A stretch of DNA of 18,221 nucleotides from an uncultured Collinsella sp. (GCA_905209765.1 CAJLUE010000035.1:1-18221); one strand, 5' to 3'. Counted from the stretch's first letter, positions 7,935 through 15,869 are shown. Translations and numbers: made by a program. Notes: generated from the letters alone by a model not told the origin.

Positions 7935-9317
7935 ATGATCATTACTCTGTGTGGTGGCGGATCCACCTTTACCCCCGGCATCGTCAAGTCCATCGCCCTG
8001 CGCAAGGACGAGCTCGACGTTGACGAGATTCGTCTGTACGACATCAACGAGGAGCGCCAGCGCAAGATCGGCGTGCTCGTGGACTGGATTTTGCACGAGG
8101 ACCTCGGCTTGGACATCAAGCTCACGGTGACCACCGACAAGAAGACGGCTTTTACCGACGCGAGCTTCGTGTTTGCCCAGATGCGCGTGGGCGGCTACGC
8201 CATGCGCGAGCAGGACGAGAAGATTCCGCTGCGTCACGGCTGCGTGGGTCAGGAGACTTGCGGTTGCGGCGGTCTTGCCTACGGCATGCGCACCATCTTC
8301 CCCATGGTCGAGCTGATCGATGACGTTGAGAAGTACGCCAAGAAGGACTACTGGATTCTCAACTACTCCAACCCTGCCGCCATCGTTTCCGAGGGCTGCC
8401 GCGTGCTGCGTCCCAACGCTCGCATCATCAACATCTGCGACATGCCGATCGCAATCATCGACGTGGTTTGCGCCGCGCTCGATATCGACAAGAAGGATGT
8501 CGAGTACGATTACTTTGGCCTCAACCACTTTGGTTGGTTCACCTCGATCCGCCACAAGGGCGAGGAGGTACTCCCGCAGCTGCGCGAGTACATCAAGGAG
8601 CACCAGATCCTGCTGCCCGATTCCTACCTCAAGGGCATGGGCTCGCTGATGGCCAAGAAGCCCGAGGAGGCCACCGACGAGCACCCCGAGCAGAACCGCC
8701 ACACCAAGGGCAGCTGGTACTACGTCTGGAAGGGCGAGTACGAGATCATGGAGTGCTTCCCGGAGTACCTGCCCAACACGTATCTGAACTACTACCTGCA
8801 GCAGAAGGAGTTCGTCGAGCATTCCAACCCCGAGCGCACCCGTGCTAACGAGGTTGAGGAGACGCGTGAGAAGAACCTCTTTGATGGTATCGATCACTAC
8901 GAGAAGACGGGCGAGATCGACGAGAGCACGTTCTATGCGGGTAGCCACGGCGACTGGATTGCCGACCTGGCCATCGCTCTGAAGAACGACACCAAGCAGC
9001 GTTTCCTGGTCATTTGCGAGAACAAGGGCGCCATCCCCAACATGCCCTACGACGCTATGGTCGAGCTGCCTGCCTACATTGGCAAGAACGGCCCCGAGGT
9101 CATCAGCCGCGACAACATTCCGCTGTTCCAGCAGGGCCTCATGATGCAGCAGCTGAACTCCGAGAAGCTCATTGTCGAGGCTACGATCGAGGGCTCGTAC
9201 GAGAAGGCGCTTAAGGCCTTTACGCTCAACAAGACCGTGCCGTCGATGAAGGTCGCCAAGGAGGTTCTCGACGACATGATCGAGGCCAACAAGGGTTACT
9301 GGCCCGAGCTTAAGTAA
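7935..9317 (+). CDS. 6-phospho-alpha-glucosidase, glycoside hydrolase family 4
   Basis: Cytoplasmic enzyme that splits maltose 6'-phosphate and related 6-phospho-alpha-glucosides into glucose 6-phosphate and the other sugar, using NAD+, Mn2+ and a reducing environment. Start ATG 7935 follows AAGGAG at 9 nt; 460 residues, slightly longer than GlvA/AglB. The NAD-binding GGGSTFTPGIV is at 7-17. CDMP at 168-171 is the signature separating alpha- from beta-specific GH4 enzymes, and C168 with H198 (NHFGW) are the expected metal ligands. VGQETCGCGGLAYGMR (104-119) is the catalytic-region block, here with Cys-Gly-Cys. It completes the EIIA-antiterminator-EIICB operon. Confidence 0.95.
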   Translation: MIITLCGGGSTFTPGIVKSIALRKDELDVDEIRLYDINEERQRKIGVLVDWILHEDLGLDIKLTVTTDKKTAFTDASFVFAQMRVGGYAMREQDEKIPLRHGCVGQETCGCGGLAYGMRTIFPMVELIDDVEKYAKKDYWILNYSNPAAIVSEGCRVLRPNARIINICDMPIAIIDVVCAALDIDKKDVEYDYFGLNHFGWFTSIRHKGEEVLPQLREYIKEHQILLPDSYLKGMGSLMAKKPEEATDEHPEQNRHTKGSWYYVWKGEYEIMECFPEYLPNTYLNYYLQQKEFVEHSNPERTRANEVEETREKNLFDGIDHYEKTGEIDESTFYAGSHGDWIADLAIALKNDTKQRFLVICENKGAIPNMPYDAMVELPAYIGKNGPEVISRDNIPLFQQGLMMQQLNSEKLIVEATIEGSYEKALKAFTLNKTVPSMKVAKEVLDDMIEANKGYWPELK

Positions 9318-9349
9318 AAGCAACAGGGTCGCTGACCGCATGCCTGGAG

Positions 9350-9387
9350 CAATGCCCCGTCCACGTGATTGCGTGGGCGGGGCATTG
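9350..9387 (+). terminator. Terminator candidate after the PTS operon
   Basis: CAATGCCCCG pairs with CGGGGCATTG and, across one mismatch, CCACG pairs with CGTGG, giving a stem of about 15 bp with a 6-nt loop. The following TCATTT is a poor T-tract, so termination may be inefficient. It lies 32 bp after the GH4 stop. Confidence 0.65.
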
Positions 9388-9440
9388 TCATTTGGTAATG
9401 CGTTTTAGCAAATATGGCATTTATCTGCGGCAATGTTCTA

Positions 9441-9469
9441 TTTCACCGCTGAGGGTGACATTTTATACC
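9441..9469 (+). promoter_or_regulatory. Promoter candidate of the hydrogenase operon with a dyad
   Basis: TTTCAC (9441-9446), 17 nt and TATACC (9464-9469) fit a sigma-70 promoter. TCACC-GCTGAG-GGTGA (9443-9458) is an inverted repeat over the -35 and spacer, a possible operator. It does not match the Rex consensus TTGTGA-N8-TCACAA. A GCCCGG/CCGGGC hairpin (9533-9552) sits in the leader just before the ribosome site. Confidence 0.4.
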
Positions 9470-9573
9470 GCCTGCCGAACCGTATGGAGACCTCACAACT
9501 TTTTAGGTCAGTGTTGTGCGTGTAGCAATTTCGCCCGGCCTCGCCTCCGGGCTGCCATGTGAGAGGGGATCTT

Positions 9574-11406
9574 ATGGCTCGACTGCACGTAATGGAACGC
9601 AGCCACGCTCAGGCCGTCATGGACGACCTGCGCGATGCGCTCGGACGTCGTCTGGCGGTGAGTTCGCTCGCCCCGTGTCCCGTTGAGTTTACGGCAGCGC
9701 TCGTCAACCTGTGCTCCACCCAGAGCTGCGGCAAGTGTACACCCTGCCGCGTGGGCCTGAGCGCGCTGAGTGATCTGCTCGCCGATGTGCTCGAGGGCCG
9801 CGCCGACGAGTCCACGCTCAATCTGATCGAGCGCACCGCCCGCACCATCTATCTTTCGAGCGACTGCGCCATCGGTTACGAGGCCGGTGCCATGGCGCTT
9901 ACGGCTATCCGCGGTTTCCGCGACGATTTTGAGCACCACATTCGCGAGCACTCCTGCGGCTTTGACCGCGAGGCCCGCGTCCCGTGCGTCTCGGGCTGCC
10001 CGGCGCACGTCGACATTCCCGGGTACATTTCGCTGGTCGAGGCCGGCCGCTATGCCGATGCCGTCAAGGTCATCCGCAAGAACAACCCGCTGCCGCTCGT
10101 TTGCGGCCTGGTGTGCGAGCATCCCTGCGAGATGCACTGCCGTCGCGGCATGGTCGACGATCCCATGAACATCCTCGCCCTCAAGCGTTTTGCCGTTGAG
10201 CACAGCGGCCTTAACGATTACAAGCCCAGCGTGGCCGACAACACCGGCAAGCGCATCGCCGTGATTGGCGGCGGCCCGGCCGGCCTTTCCTGCGCCTACT
10301 ACCTGGCCGTGATGGGCCATAAGGTGACCATCTTTGAGCAGCGCCGCCGCCTGGGCGGCATGCTTCGCTATGGCATTCCCAGCTACCGTCTGCCGCGCGA
10401 GCGCCTGCAGGCCGAGATCGACTGGATCTTGAGCGCCGGCATCGACGTGGAACTCGACCACTCCGTCAACGGCGAGGAGCTTGCCCGCCTGCGCGACGAG
10501 TTCGATGCCGTCTACCTGGCTATTGGCGCCCACAGCGATAAGAAGCTCGGCCTTCCGGGTGAAGAGGCGCCCGGCGTGGAGTCGGCCGTCAAGATGCTGC
10601 GTGCCATCGGCGACGACGTGCTGCCCGACCTGAGCGGCCGGCGCGTGTGCGTCATCGGCGGCGGCAACGTGGCCATGGACGTGGCTCGCTCTGCCGTGCG
10701 CTGCGGTGCCGAAAAGGTAAGCATCGTCTACCGGCGCCGCATCTGCGATATGACGGCCCAGGACGCCGAGATCGCCGGTGCCCAGGCCGAGGGCTGCGAG
10801 GTTTTGGAACTCACCGCACCGCTCGCTATTGAGACGGGCGAGGAAGGTCGCGTGAGTGGCCTGCGCGTGCAGCCGCAGATTATCGGCGAGCCCCGTCGTG
10901 GGCGTCCGGCCCCGCGTGCCGCCGCCACGCCCGAGCGCGTCATTCCCTGCGAGCGCGTGTTTGTGGCCATTGGCCAGGACATCGATTCCAAGCCGTTTGA
11001 GGACATGGGCATCGCCTGTAAGTGGGGCTGCGTGGTCACCGATTCGGATGGCGCCGTGCCTAACTTCGATGGCCTCTTTAGCGGCGGCGACTGCCAGACC
11101 GGTCCCGCCACCGTCATCCGGGCCATCAACGCCGGCCGCGTTGCTTCGGCAAACATCGATCGCTACCTGGGCTTTGACCACAAGATCAAGCTCGACGTGG
11201 AGCTGCCGACCGTGCAGTTTAAGGGCAAGCACGAGTGCGGCCGCTGCGAGCTGGGCGAGCGCGAGGCCGGCGAGCGCATCCACGATTGGAATCTGGTCGA
11301 GCAGGGCCTCACCGAGGAGGAGGCACGCCAGGAGGCAAGCCGCTGCCTGCGTTGCGACCACTTTGGCTTTGGCGCGTTCCGCGGAGGGAGGAACCTGGAA
11401 TGGTAG
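9574..11406 (+). CDS. NuoF-like 4Fe-4S plus GltD-like FAD/NAD(P) oxidoreductase, hydrogenase-linked
   Basis: Predicted soluble flavoprotein exchanging electrons between NAD(P)H and iron-sulfur clusters. Start ATG 9574 has GAGGGG 6 nt upstream; 610 residues. Domain 1 (about 30-125) is the NuoF C-terminal 4Fe-4S module: CGKCTPC (C52, C55, C58) and C98 in SSDCAIG, without the NuoF FMN domain. Domain 2 (about 130-215) is the GltD Fer4_20 module: CVSGC (C138, C142) and C177, C181, C185, C189. Domain 3 (about 225-545) is the flavin reductase, with FAD motif GGGPAG (232-237) and nucleotide motif GGGNVAMD (362-369). The C-terminal tail has two more Cys pairs, ECGRC and RCLRCD, perhaps another cluster. 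The stop overlaps the hydrogenase start (ATGGTAG, 11400-11406), implying translational coupling and a complex. A true glutamate synthase small subunit is unlikely: no large subunit is present. Confidence 0.9.
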   Translation: MARLHVMERSHAQAVMDDLRDALGRRLAVSSLAPCPVEFTAALVNLCSTQSCGKCTPCRVGLSALSDLLADVLEGRADESTLNLIERTARTIYLSSDCAIGYEAGAMALTAIRGFRDDFEHHIREHSCGFDREARVPCVSGCPAHVDIPGYISLVEAGRYADAVKVIRKNNPLPLVCGLVCEHPCEMHCRRGMVDDPMNILALKRFAVEHSGLNDYKPSVADNTGKRIAVIGGGPAGLSCAYYLAVMGHKVTIFEQRRRLGGMLRYGIPSYRLPRERLQAEIDWILSAGIDVELDHSVNGEELARLRDEFDAVYLAIGAHSDKKLGLPGEEAPGVESAVKMLRAIGDDVLPDLSGRRVCVIGGGNVAMDVARSAVRCGAEKVSIVYRRRICDMTAQDAEIAGAQAEGCEVLELTAPLAIETGEEGRVSGLRVQPQIIGEPRRGRPAPRAAATPERVIPCERVFVAIGQDIDSKPFEDMGIACKWGCVVTDSDGAVPNFDGLFSGGDCQTGPATVIRAINAGRVASANIDRYLGFDHKIKLDVELPTVQFKGKHECGRCELGEREAGERIHDWNLVEQGLTEEEARQEASRCLRCDHFGFGAFRGGRNLEW

Positions 11407-13211
11407 AGCTCAACAAAACCACCGTCGGCGACAACAGCGAAAACGGAGCGCACAACATGGTCAAGCTCACTATCGATAATTGCGAGGTCGTGGTGCCCGA
11501 GCGCACCACGATCCTGGACGCGGCCAAGTCCGTCGGCATCCAGATTCCCACCCTGTGCTACCTGCGCGATCTAAACGAGATCGGCGGTTGCCGCGTGTGC
11601 GTGGTCGAGGTTGAGGGCTGCGACCAGCTGGTTGCCGCCTGCAACAACTACGTGCTCGACGGCATGGTGGTCCGCACCAACAGCCCCAAAGCCCGCGAGG
11701 CGCGTCGCACCAACGTGCAGCTGCTGCTGTCCCAGCACGACTCGCGCTGTACGAGCTGCGTGCGCAGTGGTAACTGCAACCTGCAGACCATCGCCAACGA
11801 CCTGGGCATCTTCTATCTGCCGTACGAGCAGCACCTGGCACGCGAAGGCTGGGATTTCGATTTTCCCATCATCCGCGATAACGACAAGTGCATTAAATGC
11901 ATGCGCTGCATCAAGGTGTGCGAGAGCGTGCAGGGCTTAGGGATTTGGGATCTGACCAACCGCGCCACGCATACCGCCGTGGGCACCCGTGGGCGTGCGT
12001 CGATCGGCAAGACCGATTGCGTCGCGTGCGGTCAGTGCATCACGCATTGCCCGACGGGTGCCCTGCGCGAGCGTGACGATACCGAGACCGTGTTCGATGC
12101 TCTCGCCGATCCCGACAAGATCGTGCTGGTGCAGATCGCGCCTGCCGTGCGTAGCGCCTGGGGCGAGGAGCTCGGCATTCCGCGCGAGGAGGCTACCGTC
12201 GAGCGCTTGGCCTGCGCACTGCGCCGCGTTGGCTTTGAGTACGTGTTCGACACCGATTTCTCGGCCGACCTCACCATTATGGAAGAGGGCTCCGAACTGC
12301 TCGAGCGCCTGGGTAAGGCCGCCAAGGGCGAGGGTGACAGCCGCGGCTGGCCCATGTTTACGAGTTGCTGCCCGGGCTGGGTGCGCTTTGTGAAGGCGCG
12401 CTATCCGGAGTTTGTCGACAGCCTGTCCACGTCCAAGTCGCCGCAGCAGATGTTCGGCGCTATCGCCAAGACCTACTACGCCAAGGCGCTGGGCGTGGAG
12501 CCCGAGCGTCTGTTTGTGGTGTCCGTGATGCCGTGCACGGCCAAGAAGGCCGAGTGCGCGCTACCGAGCATGGTGGGCGAGGATGGCACGCCCGATGTGG
12601 ACGTTGCGCTGACGGTGCGCGAGATGGTGCGCATGATCCGCGCGAACCACGTGAGCGTGGATACGCTGGATGAGGAGCCGCTCGATACGCCGCTGGGCTT
12701 TGGCACGGGCGCGGGTGTGATCTTTGGCGCCACGGGCGGCGTGATGGAGGCCGCCGTGCGCTCGGCCTATTACCTGGTGACGGGTAAGAACCCCGACGCG
12801 GATTTCTTTACCGACGTGCGCGGACTTGACGGCTGGAAGGAAGCCGTGGCCGATATCGATGGCACCAAGGTGCGCGTCGCCGTGGCACACGGGCTGGGTA
12901 ACGCCGCCCGTCTGCTCGACGCGATTCGCGACGGCCGCGTGAGCTATGACTTCGTCGAGGTCATGGCATGCCCGGGTGGCTGCGTCGGTGGCGGCGGTCA
13001 GCCCATCCATGACGGCTGCGAGCTGGCAGCCGAACGCGGTCAGGTGCTGTGGGGCCTGGATGCCGCTGCGGACATTCGCTTCTCGCACGAGAATCCCGAT
13101 GTCCAGGCGTGCTACCGCGAGTTTTTGGGCGCGCCGCTCTCGCCGCTGGCCGAGGAGCTGCTGCATACCGACCATCACGCCTGGTCGATGCCCAACGAGG
13201 GGAAGTGCTAA
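11400..13211 (+). CDS. hydA: [FeFe] hydrogenase catalytic subunit
   Basis: Catalyses reversible 2H+ + 2e- = H2 in the cytoplasm. Start ATG 11400 has GGAGGGAGG ending 8 nt upstream; an ATG at 11457 also has a fair site and would remove 19 residues. 603 residues with CpI-like (M3) layout: 2Fe-2S domain (C53, C64, C67, C81), His-Cys 4Fe-4S cluster (H113, C117, C120, C126), two 4Fe-4S clusters (C164/167/170/174 and C207/210/213/217), then the H-cluster domain. L1 is TSCCPGW (321-327, proton-relay C323 and ligand C324), L2 MPCTAKKAE (377-385, C379), L3 EVMACPGGCVGGGGQP (520-535, C524 and C528). A small-subunit-like tail with SHENP and LLHT ends the protein. No residue is missing, so it should be active if maturases exist elsewhere. 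Pairing with a GltD-like protein points to HydDB group A2. Confidence 0.96.
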   Translation: MVELNKTTVGDNSENGAHNMVKLTIDNCEVVVPERTTILDAAKSVGIQIPTLCYLRDLNEIGGCRVCVVEVEGCDQLVAACNNYVLDGMVVRTNSPKAREARRTNVQLLLSQHDSRCTSCVRSGNCNLQTIANDLGIFYLPYEQHLAREGWDFDFPIIRDNDKCIKCMRCIKVCESVQGLGIWDLTNRATHTAVGTRGRASIGKTDCVACGQCITHCPTGALRERDDTETVFDALADPDKIVLVQIAPAVRSAWGEELGIPREEATVERLACALRRVGFEYVFDTDFSADLTIMEEGSELLERLGKAAKGEGDSRGWPMFTSCCPGWVRFVKARYPEFVDSLSTSKSPQQMFGAIAKTYYAKALGVEPERLFVVSVMPCTAKKAECALPSMVGEDGTPDVDVALTVREMVRMIRANHVSVDTLDEEPLDTPLGFGTGAGVIFGATGGVMEAAVRSAYYLVTGKNPDADFFTDVRGLDGWKEAVADIDGTKVRVAVAHGLGNAARLLDAIRDGRVSYDFVEVMACPGGCVGGGGQPIHDGCELAAERGQVLWGLDAAADIRFSHENPDVQACYREFLGAPLSPLAEELLHTDHHAWSMPNEGKC

Positions 13212-13213
13212 CG

Positions 13214-14272
13214 ATGCGCGCGTTTAATGTTGAGCTGTCGCGCCGGGGATTTGCCTCGGCGCTTGCCGCGGGTGCGCTGTCGCTTGCGCTGGCTGGCTGC
13301 GGCGGCGGAGCTGCGGGGGCCGGGTCTGCTGCGGGTTCGGCTGCCGGGTCTGCCGCTGACGGTGCCGCTGCCGAGCCGGTCGAGGTGCACGTCGCCTCGC
13401 TCAAGGGGCCGACCTCGATTGGCCTGGTGCAGTTTATGGATCAGGCCGCAAACGGCGAGACGGACAATGAGTTCGACTTTGCGATCAACACCGCCGCTGA
13501 CGAGATTGTGCCCAAGGTCATTCAGGGCGATATCGACATTGCCCTGGTGCCGGCCAACGTGGCGAGCGTGCTCTACAACAAGACCGAGGGCGCGGTGCAG
13601 GTCATCGACATCAACACGCTGGGCGTGCTGAACGTGGTGACGGGCGACGCGAGTGTGGCCTCGTTTGGCGATCTGGCGGGCCATACCGTCTATATGACGG
13701 GCAAGGGCACCACGCCGGAGTACGTCATGAACTACTTACTGGAGCGCGCGGGCCTGACCGGCCAGGTTACGCTCGAGTTTAAGAGTGAGCCCACCGAGGT
13801 GCTGTCGGCCCTGCTTGCCGACCCGTCCGCCGTGGGCGTGCTGCCGGAGCCGTTCAAGACCGCTGCCATCGCAAAGAGCGAAGGCAAGCTGTCGGCTCCG
13901 GTAAGCCTGACCGATGTGTGGGATGAGCTGGCGGGTGACACGGGTTCGCGCCTGCTGACGGGCGTGACCGTGGTGCGCCGCGCGTTTGCCGAGGAACATC
14001 CCGAGGCTGTGGCGGAGTTCTTGAGCTGTCACGCGGCGAGCGTTAAGGCCGTCAATGCGGCGCCGGCAGACTGGGCGCAGGCCGTGGTCGATGCCGGCAT
14101 CGTGGACAACGCCAAGATCGCCGAGAAGGCGATTCCCGGGTGCATGCTTGTGTGCCAGACGGGGAAGGATATGAAGACGGCGCTCGGCGGGTACCTGCAG
14201 GTGCTGGCCGATGCGGACGCGAGCGCCGTGGGCGGCAAGCTCCCGGCTGACGATTTCTACCACATGGAGTAG
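13214..14272 (+). CDS. ABC transporter substrate-binding lipoprotein, NitT/TauT/NMT1-like
   Basis: Extracytoplasmic binding protein delivering a small solute to the permease encoded next. It begins 3 nt after the hydrogenase stop, with a GAGGGGAAG ribosome site; 352 residues. The signal peptide has a twin-arginine motif SRRGF (9-13) and lipobox LAGC with lipidated C29, suggesting export by Tat followed by lipid anchoring. A Gly/Ala/Ser linker (30-52) precedes a periplasmic-binding fold with segments such as GDIDIALVPAN and AVGVLPEPF, as in the SsuA/TauA/ThiY family. The ligand is unknown; sulfonates, nitrate and pyrimidines are all bound by relatives. The operon position suggests a link to redox metabolism or cofactors. 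Confidence 0.88.
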   Translation: MRAFNVELSRRGFASALAAGALSLALAGCGGGAAGAGSAAGSAAGSAADGAAAEPVEVHVASLKGPTSIGLVQFMDQAANGETDNEFDFAINTAADEIVPKVIQGDIDIALVPANVASVLYNKTEGAVQVIDINTLGVLNVVTGDASVASFGDLAGHTVYMTGKGTTPEYVMNYLLERAGLTGQVTLEFKSEPTEVLSALLADPSAVGVLPEPFKTAAIAKSEGKLSAPVSLTDVWDELAGDTGSRLLTGVTVVRRAFAEEHPEAVAEFLSCHAASVKAVNAAPADWAQAVVDAGIVDNAKIAEKAIPGCMLVCQTGKDMKTALGGYLQVLADADASAVGGKLPADDFYHME

Positions 14273-14275
14273 CCC

Positions 14276-14938
14276 GTGCGTGCGTTTGCTCGACAAATGA
14301 CAGAGCGTATGAAGGCGGTGGCGGCAGCAGGTGCCGTCGCCGCCTTTTGGCTTGCCGTGTGGGTCTTCGCGGCGGCGCTGGTGGCGCAGCCACTGATCTT
14401 GCCGGGGCCGGGTGCTGTTGCCTTGGCGCTGCTGCGCCTGGTGTGCGATGGCGGTACCTGGGCGATTTTGGCGGGCTCGGGCGCGCGAATATTGGGCGGA
14501 CTGGCGCTTGCCGCGGTGTGTGGTGGCGTGCTTGCCGGGATTTCGTCACGTTCGCGGGCGTTTGCGCACCTGGTGGCTCCGGCGCTGTCATTTGTAAAGG
14601 CGACGCCGGTCGCCTGCGTTGTGGTCCTGTTGCTTATCTGGCTGGGATCGGCGCGTGTGAGCATCGCGGCGGTCTTTTTGATGGCGCTGCCGGGCGTGTA
14701 TTTTTCGCTGGCCGAGGGCTTGGCACAGGTGAATAAACCGCTGGAGCAGATGTTCCGCCTACATGGCGTGCGGGGCTGGCGCCTGTTTTGCGCCCACACC
14801 TGGCGCGAGGTGCTGCCGTTTGCGCTTTCGTGCGCCCGTGCCGTGATCGGCATGAGCTGGAAGGCCGGCGTGGCGGCGGAGCTGATCGGCATGGCGGTGG
14901 GCACCGTAGGCGAGCGCATCTATCAGGCAAGCTTTTGA
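14276..14938 (+). CDS. ABC transporter permease, NitT/TauT-like, apparently missing its last helix
   Basis: Membrane-spanning half of the transporter. Start GTG 14276 lies 3 nt after the upstream stop with GGAG 7 nt before it. The 220-residue product has a first helix at about 15-37, LPGP (42-45), and the cytoplasmic loop that docks on the ATPase at about 146-181 (EGLAQVNKPLEQMFRLHG...REVLP, an EAA-type motif). It stops at IYQASF, where relatives (about 250 aa) continue into one more helix. That helix is found in the -1 frame immediately after the stop (DLLAWTVLVVAASW). Either one T was lost from the TTTT run at 14933-14936 (or misread), or a -1 shift occurs there. Confidence 0.82.
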   Translation: MRAFARQMTERMKAVAAAGAVAAFWLAVWVFAAALVAQPLILPGPGAVALALLRLVCDGGTWAILAGSGARILGGLALAAVCGGVLAGISSRSRAFAHLVAPALSFVKATPVACVVVLLLIWLGSARVSIAAVFLMALPGVYFSLAEGLAQVNKPLEQMFRLHGVRGWRLFCAHTWREVLPFALSCARAVIGMSWKAGVAAELIGMAVGTVGERIYQASF

Positions 14939-15654
14939 TTGAGACGGCTGATTTGCTGGCGTGGACCGTGCTGGTCGTTGCCGCCTCGTGGGCGTGCGAG
15001 CGCGTGCTGGTGTGGCTGCTGCGGGTTTCGGGACCCGTGGCGTGGCGCGTGGCCGTGCGGGCGCATGGGCGCGGCGCTCGCGGTTGTGTGGGCGACTCTG
15101 CTGGCGGTGGGGCTGCAGCGGAGCTTGCGCTTGCCGTGGGCGATCGCGCGCCCTGGGCGCCGGCGCTGGATGGTCTGGTGCTCAACGTGCCTGCGGGTGG
15201 GCGCATCTGTGTGATGGGTGCTTCGGGCATGGGCAAGTCGACGCTGATTTCGTTGGCAGCGGGGGAGTGCGCGCCGTGCTCGATGGTGTTTCAGGATGCC
15301 CGCTTGGTCGAGTCCGCCTCGGCGCTGGATAACGTGCTGGTGTGCGCCGATGCGCGTGTGGATGCTTCGAGCGCCGCGGCATTGCTGCGCCTGCTGGTGC
15401 CGGGAGTCGATGTGGATGCTCGCGTGGCCGAGCTTTCGGGCGGGCAGCGCCGTCGCGTCGAGATTGCTCGAGCCCTGCTGTGCCCGGGCGGCGCGGTGAT
15501 TCTTGACGAGCCCTTTACCGGCCTGGATGCCGCCGCGCGCGATGCGACGACCAAGGTCGTGCTCGACCTGCTCGACGGCCGCACGCTCTTGCTTGCCACG
15601 CACGACGCCGCCGACGCTCAGACCCTCGATATCTCGGACATCATCACGCTCTAA
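14935..15654 (+). CDS. ABC transporter ATP-binding protein, N-terminally continuous with a permease-type helix
   Basis: ATPase of the transporter. The frame is open far upstream, so the start is uncertain. TTG 14935 overlaps the permease stop (TTGA) and gives 239 residues; GTG 15088 would give a more ordinary start. From TTG 14935, residues 1-30 form the missing last permease helix, 31-60 are a Gly/Ala/Arg-rich linker, then the ATPase domain: Walker A GASGMGKST (95-103), Q-loop VFQD (Q120), signature LSGGQ (167-171), Walker B AVILDEP (187-193) and switch H223 (ATHD). All catalytic motifs are intact. The distance from Walker A to the Q-loop is only about 17 residues, roughly 20 fewer than usual. 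There is no stop between the helix and the ATPase, so this frame encodes a permease-helix/ATPase fusion. Confidence 0.8.
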   Translation: MIETADLLAWTVLVVAASWACERVLVWLLRVSGPVAWRVAVRAHGRGARGCVGDSAGGGAAAELALAVGDRAPWAPALDGLVLNVPAGGRICVMGASGMGKSTLISLAAGECAPCSMVFQDARLVESASALDNVLVCADARVDASSAAALLRLLVPGVDVDARVAELSGGQRRRVEIARALLCPGGAVILDEPFTGLDAAARDATTKVVLDLLDGRTLLLATHDAADAQTLDISDIITL

Positions 15655-15728
15655 AAACTAACTCAGCAACAAAATGATTCGTTTTCCTCCGTCCCCATGG
15701 GGTCGGGTGTGTTATTCTATCTGCGGGG

Positions 15729-15758
15729 TAATACTTAGAAATACCAAGTAATACCAAC
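15729..15758 (+). repeat. Three tandem 10-bp repeats, candidate operator
   Basis: TAATACTTAG, AAATACCAAG and TAATACCAAC follow each other without gaps (consensus WAATACYWAS). One-turn spacing of short half-sites is how ribbon-helix-helix repressors bind, and the next gene encodes a protein of that fold class (RelB/DinJ). No clear -35/-10 pair was found; the repeat may overlap the -10 region (TAATAC). Confidence 0.5.
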
Positions 15759-15778
15759 GTCGCAGAAACAAACTCCGG

Positions 15779-15833
15779 ATGCGGGCCAATCGGGTTGCCT
15801 TCACAGCCCGTCGCCCAGCCGCGTGGCCCGCAT
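15779..15833 (+). promoter_or_regulatory. Leader hairpin upstream of the antitoxin gene
   Basis: ATGCGGGCCA (15779-15788) and TGGCCCGCAT (15824-15833) are perfect reverse complements around a 35-nt loop that itself contains CGGG/CCCG. The stem ends 24 nt before the ribosome site. It has no T-tract, so a role in mRNA stability or translation is more likely than termination. Confidence 0.4.
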
Positions 15834-15869
15834 CTATCCGCACTACCGTCGTTTCAAAAAGGAAGCGCC

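Noticed and set aside
6255..9341. 1028-codon open frame on the minus strand opposite the PTS permease and GH4 genes
   Set aside because: It spans two clearly recognised genes and their junction; its translation is Leu/Val/Asp-rich with no recognisable domain.
9508..11361. 617-codon open frame on the minus strand opposite the GltD-like gene
   Set aside because: Mirror of strong codon bias; the plus strand has all cofactor motifs.
15689..15706. Terminator after the ABC ATPase gene (CCCCATGGGG palindrome)
   Set aside because: The palindrome leaves almost no loop and has no T-tract on either strand.
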